NCBI RefSeq assembly: GCF_001043175.1
Contig: NZ_CP011494.1
Span: 2,108,001-2,172,000 of the forward strand
Reading direction: 5' to 3'
Source of the DNA: Marinobacter psychrophilus
GTDB taxonomy: Bacteria > Pseudomonadota > Gammaproteobacteria > Pseudomonadales > Oleiphilaceae
DNA: 64,000 bases
The number at the start of each line of letters is the position of its first letter. The stretch's first letter is position 1. This document shows positions 63,672 through 64,000 of this stretch, piece by piece. The position numbers and the translations under genes are program-made. The notes beneath the pieces were generated by a model that ran no database searches, was not told the origin of the DNA, and was given only the letters and a program-made list of their open reading frames with translations.

Positions 63672-64000
63672 AGACACCTCCCTTGACGGGTCGTTGCGGT
63701 AAAGGTCAGGTGAAAAACAGGTTTTCAGGTCAGCGCAGCCGGGGCCGACAGTGGCCATATCCAGCAGCACGGCCTGGGCTGTCATGAACGCTGCGCCACG
63801 CCTGTCGCCTTCTGTCAACAGGCTGGTGAGCACGCCTACCAATGGCATGTGCGATACCAGCAATAACGGTGAAGCCGTATTGGCCAGTAAGGCGCCCAGG
63901 CAATGAGCAGGATCGTCGTCTGGCGTAATGAACAGCTTTTCTTCAACCGGACAATTCAATATTTCAGCCACTATCGCAGCGGTTTGCCGGGCACGCACCA
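63672..64000 (-). CDS. sixA: Phosphohistidine phosphatase SixA, C-terminal part (cut by window end)
   Basis: The open frame enters from the right edge. RARQTAAIVAEIL is the segment after the catalytic RHG of SixA, which lies outside the window, and LLLVSHMPLVGVL holds the second catalytic His. SixA removes phosphate from phosphohistidine in phosphorelay or PTS proteins. No stop codon is met before the DUF1285 start at 63671; the sequence reads DPSREVS and runs straight on in frame. Confidence 0.82.

Noticed and set aside
1..64000. CRISPR arrays, phage structural genes, rRNA genes.
   Set aside because: No series of regularly spaced repeats, no phage head or tail genes and no rRNA-like sequence was seen.

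Overview
The window looks like a chromosomal segment of a marine gammaproteobacterium of the Marinobacter/Pseudomonas kind. The inference rests on the Pseudomonas-type ETF-ubiquinone oxidoreductase beside etfBA, the short cyanide-insensitive-type CydA, a SelD fused to an NADH-dehydrogenase-like domain, an alternative oxidase, and a full Rut pyrimidine pathway. No rRNA gene or taxonomic marker is present, so the genus is a guess. Most of the window reads as moderately GC-rich; the opp operon and its flanks (about 39.2-45.7 kb) look more AT-rich.

Layout. 0-8 kb: end of a helix-hairpin-helix protein, fused selD, a YadG/YadH-like ABC exporter, a DUF192 protein, a crotonase-fold protein without the usual catalytic glutamates, DUF1456 and TerB-like proteins. 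8-13.9 kb: alternative oxidase, a 339-bp element with 39-bp inverted ends, an MFS carrier, a DUF1569 protein, a Yellow/royal-jelly-type lipoprotein, a CaiB/BaiF CoA-transferase and a small membrane protein. 14.4-21.5 kb: one operon for uptake and hydrolysis of an amide- or nitrile-like compound (Liv/Urt-type ABC transporter, GatC/AtzG-like small subunit, amidase, nitrilase-family hydrolase). 21.6-25.1 kb: decaying stretch with a frameshifted EamA exporter, a LysR gene with an internal stop, a LysR gene without an ATG and a deleted YdfG-like dehydrogenase.

25.2-36.7 kb: pyrimidine region. rutABCDEF on the plus strand is divergent from rutR. Beyond rutR a minus-strand operon encodes an IPNS-family 2-oxoglutarate/Fe(II) dioxygenase, a VOC protein and a complete BMP-type nucleoside/nucleobase ABC transporter, with a YdfG-like remnant as former last gene. 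RutG, the usual uracil permease, is absent. RutR-like palindromes precede both transcription units. I infer one regulon that imports pyrimidines, perhaps including thymine or nucleosides, and feeds them into the Rut pathway.

36.7-49.4 kb: accessory region. Small minus-strand genes (HAD hydrolase, GST, DUF1330, threonine aldolase, MAPEG, hypotheticals) are separated by attC-like sites, one of them 60 bp with good core boxes, as in an integron cassette array. An oppABCDF operon on the other strand lies between two copies of the same GST/attC segment. The region ends at the 3' end of a tRNA-Leu(UAA) gene.

49.5-64 kb: core respiratory genes: a methyltransferase, cydA, a frameshifted cydB, cydD, cydC, an iron-type alcohol dehydrogenase, a saccharopine-dehydrogenase-like enoyl reductase, etfAB, ETF-QO (with a perfect PsrA-like palindrome in the divergent promoter), SlyD, DUF1285 and the end of sixA. 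At least four genes (EamA, LysR, cydB, GST copy 2) are broken. Two of these breaks are single-base frameshifts that could also be sequencing errors.
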